Origin: Nectonema munidae
Lineage: Eukaryota > Nematomorpha > Nectonematoida > Nectonematidae
Length of the DNA: 64,000 nucleotides
Assembly: GCA_030549495.1 (NCBI GenBank)
Contig: JAUIRK010000997.1
Coordinates: 149,297-213,296, forward strand
Reading direction: 5' to 3'
Position 1 is the first letter of the stretch, and each line of letters begins with the position of its first letter. Shown piece by piece: positions 59,580 to 64,000 of the stretch. A program made the translations under genes and the position numbers. The notes beneath the pieces are model-generated. The model made no database searches. It had not been told where the DNA came from and saw only the letters and a list, made by a program, of their open reading frames with translations.

Positions 59580-61100
59580 GGAGTGTCCCTTCTTTAGTCG
59601 AAGTCAGAAACGAAGTGTTGGTGCTCCTCTTTAGTCGAAGTCAGAAAGGAAGAGTTGGCGTTTAATTTATTAATTTAAGTATTTAGAGTTGGAGTACGTT
59701 TTTTAAGTATTCGAAAATAGTTTTTAAGCATAAGGAGTGTCCCTTCTTTAGTCGAAGTCAGAAACGAAGTGTTGGTGCCCCTCTTTAGTGGAAGTGAGAA
59801 AGGAAGAGTTGGCGATTAATTTATTAATTTAAGTATTTAGAGTTGGAGTACGTTTTTAAGTATTCGAAAATAGTTTTTAAGCATAAGGAGTGTCCCTTCT
59901 TTAGTCGAAGTCAGAAACGAAGTGTTGGTGCCCCTCTTTAGTCGAAGTCAGAAAGGAAGAGTTGGTGTTGAATTTATTAATTTAGTAGTTAGAGTTGGAG
60001 TACGTTTTTTAAGTATTCGAAAATAGTTTTTAAGCATAAGGAGTGTCCCTTCTTTAGTCGAAGTCAGAAACGAAGTGTTGGTGCTCCTCTTTAGTCGAAG
60101 TCAGAAAGGAAGAGTTGGCGTTTAATTTATTAATTTAAGTATTTAGAGTTGGAGTACGTTTTTAAGTATTCGAAAATAGTTTTTAAGCATAAGGAGTGTC
60201 CCTTCTTTAGTCGAAGTCAGAAACGAAGTGTTGGTGCCCCTCTTTAGTGGAAGTGAGAAAGGAAGAGTTGGCGATTAATTTATTAATTTAAGTATTTAGA
60301 GTTGGAGTACGTTTTTAAGTATTCGAAAATAGTTTTTAAGCATAAGGAGTGTCCCTTCTTTAGTCGAAGTCAGAAACGAAGTGTTGGTGCCCCTCTTTAG
60401 TCGAAGTCAGAAAGGAAGAGTTGGCGTTTAATTTATTAATTTAGTAGTTAGAGTTGGAGTACGTTTTTTAAGTATTCGAAAATAGTTTTTAAGCATAAGG
60501 AGTGTCCCTTCTTTAGTCGAAGTCAGAAACAAAGTGTTGGTGCTCCTCTTTAGTCGAAGTCAGAAAGGAAGAGTTGGCGTTTAATTTATTAATTTAAGTA
60601 TTTAGAGTTGGAGTACGTTTTTAAGTATTCGAAAATAGTTTTTAAGCATAAGGAGTGTCCCTTCTTTAGTCGAAGTCAGAAACGAAGTGTTGGTGCCCCT
60701 CTTTAGTGGAAGTGAGAAAGGAAGAGTTGGCGATTAATTTATTAATTTAAGTATTTAGAGTTGGAGTACGTTTTTAAGTATTCGAAAATAGTTTTTAAGC
60801 ATAAGGAGTGTCCCTTCTTTAGTCGAAGTCAGAAACGAAGTGTTGGTGCCCCTCTTTAGTCGAAGTCAGAAAGGAAGAGTTGGTGTTGAATTTATTAATT
60901 TAGTAGTTAGAGTTGGAGTACGTTTTTTAAGTATTCGAAAATAGTTTTTAAGCATAAGGAGTGTCCCTTCTTTAGTCGAAGTCAGAAACGAAGTGTTGGT
61001 GCTCCTCTTTAGTCGAAGTCAGAAAGGAAGAGTTGGCGTTTAATTTATTAATTTAAGTATTTAGAGTTGGAGTACGTTTTTAAGTATTCGAAAATAGTTT
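59580..61100 (+). repeat. 459-bp trimeric higher-order repeat (representative stretch)
   Basis: Three monomer types alternate. Type A has GGTGCTCCTC and GGCGTTTAAT. Type B has TAGTGGAAGTGAGAAAGG and GGCGATTAAT. Type C has GGTGTTGAAT and AATTTAGTAGTTAG with a six-T run. C-type markers at 59961 and 60879 are 918 bp apart, exactly twice 459. All three types are 153 bp, through different single-base changes. Similar A-B-C runs occur at about 31.3-32.5, 44.2-44.9, 47.3-49.8 and 55.0-57.2 kb. Confidence 0.85.
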
Positions 61101-64000
61101 TTAAGCATAAGGAGTGTCCCTTCTTTAGTCGAAGTCAGAAACGAAGTGTTGGTGCCCCTCTTTAGTGGAAGTCAGAAAGGAAGAGTTGGCGTTTAATTTA
61201 TTAATTTAAGTATTTAGAGTTGGAGTACGTTTTTTAAGTATTCGAAAATAGTTTTTAAGCATAAGGAGTGTCCCTTCTTTAGTCGAAGTCAGAAACGAAG
61301 TGTTGGTGCCCCTCTTTAGTCGAAGTCAGAAAGGAAGAGTTGGCGTTTAATTTATTAATTTAAGTATTTAGAGTTGGAGTACGTTTTTAAGTATTCGAAA
61401 ATAGTTTTTAAGCATAAGGAGTGTCCCTTCTTTAGTCGAAGTCAGAAACGAAGTGTTGGTGCCCCTCTTTAGTGGAAGTGAGAAAGGAAGAGTTGGCGAT
61501 TAATTTATTAATTTAAGTATTTAGAGTTGGAGTACGTTTTTAAGTATTCGAAAATAGTTTTTAAGCATAAGGAGTGTCCCTTCTTTAGTCGAAGTCAGAA
61601 ACGAAGTGTTGGTGCCCCTCTTTAGTCGAAGTCAGAAAGGAAGAGTTGGTGTTGAATTTATTAATTTAGTAGTTAGAGTTGGAGTACGTTTTTTAAGTAT
61701 TCGAAAATAGTTTTTAAGCATAAGGAGTGTCCCTTCTTTAGTCGAAGTCAGAAACGAAGTGTTGGTGCTCCTCTTTAGTCGAAGTCAGAAAGGAAGAGTT
61801 GGCGTTTAATTTATTAATTTAAGTATTTAGAGTTGGAGTACGTTTTTAAGTATTCGAAAATAGTTTTTAAGCATAAGGAGTGTCCCTTCTTTAGTCGAAG
61901 TCAGAAACGAAGTGTGGGTGTCCCTCTTTAGTGGAAGTCAGAAAAGAAGAGTTGGCGTTTAATTTATTAATTTAAGTATTTAGAGTTGGAGTACGTTTTT
62001 AAGTATTCGAAAATAGTTTTTAAGCATAAGGAGTGTCCCTTCTTTAGTCGAAGTCAGAAACGAAGTGTGGGTGTCCCTCTTTAGTGGAAGTCAGAAAAGA
62101 AGAGTTGGCGTTTAATTTATTAATTTGGTAGTTAGAGTTGGAGTACGTTTTTTAAGTATTCGAAAATAGTTTTTAAGCATAAGGAGTGTCCCTTCTTTAG
62201 TCGAAGTCAGAAACGAAGTGTTGGTGCTCCTCTTTAGTCGAAGTCAGAAAGGAAGAGTTGGCGTTTAATTTATTAATTTAAGTATTTAGAGTTAGAGTAC
62301 GTTTTTAAGTATTCGAAAATAGTTTTTAAGCATAAGGAGTGTCCCTTCTTTAGTCCAAGTCAGAAACGAAGTGTTGGTGCCCCTCTTTAGTGGAAGTGAG
62401 AAAGGAAGAGTTGGCGATTAATTTATTAATTTAAGTATTTAGAGTTGGAGTACGTTTTTAAGTATTCGAAAATAGTTTTTAAGCATAAGGAGTGTCCCTT
62501 CTTTAGTCGAAGTCAGAAACGAAGTGTTGGTGCCCCTCTTTAGTCGAAGTCAGAAAGGAAGAGTTGGTGTTGAATTTATTAATTTAGTAGTTAGAGTTGG
62601 AGTACGTTTTTTAAGTATTCGAAAATAGTTTTTAAGCATAAGGAGTGTCCCTTCTTTAGTCGAAGTCAGAAACGAAGTGTTGGTGCTCCTCTTTAGTCGA
62701 AGTCAGAAAGGAAGAGTTGGCGTTTAATTTATTAATTTAAGTATTTAGAGTTGGAGTACGTTTTTAAGTATTCGAAAATAGTTTTTAAGCATAAGGAGTG
62801 TCCCTTCTTTAGTCGAAGTCAGAAACGAAGTGTTGGTGCTCCTCTTTAGTCGAAGTCAGAAAGGAAGAGTTGGCGTTTAATTTATTAATTTAAGTATTTA
62901 GAGTTGGAGTACGTTTTTAAGTATTCGAAAATAGTTTTTAAGCATAAGGAGTGTCCCTTCTTTAGTCGAAGTCAGAAACGAAGTGTTGGTGCCCCTCTTT
63001 AGTCGAAGTCAGAAAGGAAGAGTTGGTGTTGAATTTATTAATTTAGTAGTTAGAGTTGGAGTACGTTTTTTAAGTATTCGAAAATAGTTTTTAAGCATAA
63101 GGAGTGTCCCTTCTTTAGTCGAAGTCAGAAACGAAGTGTGGGTGTCCCTCTTTAGTGGAAGTCAGAAAAGAAGAGTTGGCGTTTAATTTATTAATTTAGT
63201 AGTTAGAGTTGGAGTACGTTTTTTAAGTATTCGAAAATAGTTTTTAAGCATAAGGAGAGTTTTTAAGCATAAGGAGTATCCCTTCTTTAGTCGAAGTCAG
63301 AAACGAAGTGTTGGTGCTCCTCTTTAGTCGAAGTCAGAAAGGAAGAGTTGGCGTTTAATTTATTAATTTAAGTATTTAGAGTTGGAGTACGTTTTTAAGT
63401 ATTCGAAAATAGTTTTTAAGCATAAGGAGTATCCCTTCTTTAGTCGAAGTCAGAAACGAAGTGTTGGTGCTCCTCTTTAGTCGAAGTCAGAAAGGAAGAG
63501 TTGGCGTTTAATTTATTAATTTAAGTATTTAGAGTTGGAGTACGTTTTTAAGTATTCGAAAATAGTTTTTAAGCATAAGGAGTGTCCCTTCTTTAGTCGA
63601 AGTCAGAAACGAAGTGTTGGTGCCCCTCTTTAGTGGAAGTGAGAAAGGAAGAGTTGGCGATTAATTTATTAATTTAAGTATTTAGAGTTGGAGTACGTTT
63701 TTAAGTATTCGAAAATAGTTTTTAAGCATAAGGAGTGTCCCTTCTTTAGTCGAAGTCAGAAACGAAGTGTTGGTGCCCCTCTTTAGTCGAAGTCAGAAAG
63801 GAAGAGTTGGCGTTTAATTTATTAATTTAGTAGTTAGAGTTGGAGTACGTTTTTTAAGTATTCGAAAATAGTTTTTAAGCATAAGGAGTGTCCCTTCTTT
63901 AGTCGAAGTCAGAAACGAAGTGTTGGTGCCCCTCTTTAGTCGAAGTCAGAAAGGAAGAGTTGGCGTTTAATTTATTAATTTAAGTATTTAGAGTTGGAGT

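Larger units (their letters stand above)
23868..64000 (+). repeat. Satellite array, 153-154-bp monomer, over 40 kb, open at the right edge
   Basis: The monomer runs from GCATAAGGAGTGTCCCTTC through TTTAGTCGAAGTCAGAAACG, then TTTAGTCGAAGTCAGAAAGG, GAATTTATTAATTTAAGTAG and GTACGTTTTTTAAGTATTCG. The early copies start at 23985, 24139 and 24293, each 154 bp apart. Later copies are mostly 153 bp, through loss of one T in the T6 run or one A in TTTAAGTA. All copies are head to tail on the plus strand, an estimated 250 to 260 monomers in the window. Two LINE-derived inserts interrupt the left part. Variation is structured: left-edge copies are more diverged, interior copies are nearly identical. The array carries no gene; short frames inside it are repeat translations. 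Such arrays are typical of heterochromatin, but nothing here proves a centromeric position. Confidence 0.97.

Overview
This is AT-rich eukaryotic DNA, almost certainly from an invertebrate animal and probably an arthropod. The evidence is a spliced gene with consensus splice signals, several classes of animal transposon, and two protein families that I recognise as multi-copy families of invertebrate genomes. The species cannot be told from the sequence. No search was run; family names rest on motif recognition.

Layout. 1-760: 3' end of an RNase H-bearing LINE. 3077-4240: degraded, internally deleted Tigger/pogo element. 4563-16286: the one plausible host gene, a two-exon COX20-like cytochrome-oxidase assembly factor with an intron of about 11.3 kb. 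That intron holds a piggyBac-like element with ~150-bp internal repeats, a 65-bp-arm hairpin, a 28-bp minisatellite of about 124 copies, a short hAT derivative with an exact 8-bp target duplication, and an inverted piggyBac-like end. 16.5-19.3 kb: small non-autonomous elements (a Mutator-type MITE, a repeat-bearing MITE, a hAT MITE and a tRNA-derived SINE).

19.6-23.6 kb: two broken, divergently oriented genes. The left one (minus strand) has three CxxC pairs near its N-terminus and a conserved YQGRWD C-terminal block. The right one (plus strand) has HWDGK and FDTTSLNTG motifs like a DDE-type catalytic core. Together they look like the remains of an unnamed two-gene mobile element, and they are the most interesting coding content here. 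The right gene runs straight into a second, short copy of the intronic minisatellite family.

23.87-64.0 kb: one head-to-tail satellite array that leaves the window at the right edge. The usual monomer is 153-154 bp, built from a 117-bp basal form (seen once, at the left edge) plus a 37-bp internal duplication. Much of the array is ordered as a 459-bp three-monomer higher-order repeat. Near the left edge a truncated LINE is inserted in the satellite and has been copied with it, in blocks about 1.66 kb apart.

Most of the remaining AT-rich sequence shows no gene. No rRNA gene, complete tRNA gene, CRISPR array or retrovirus/LTR element was recognised.
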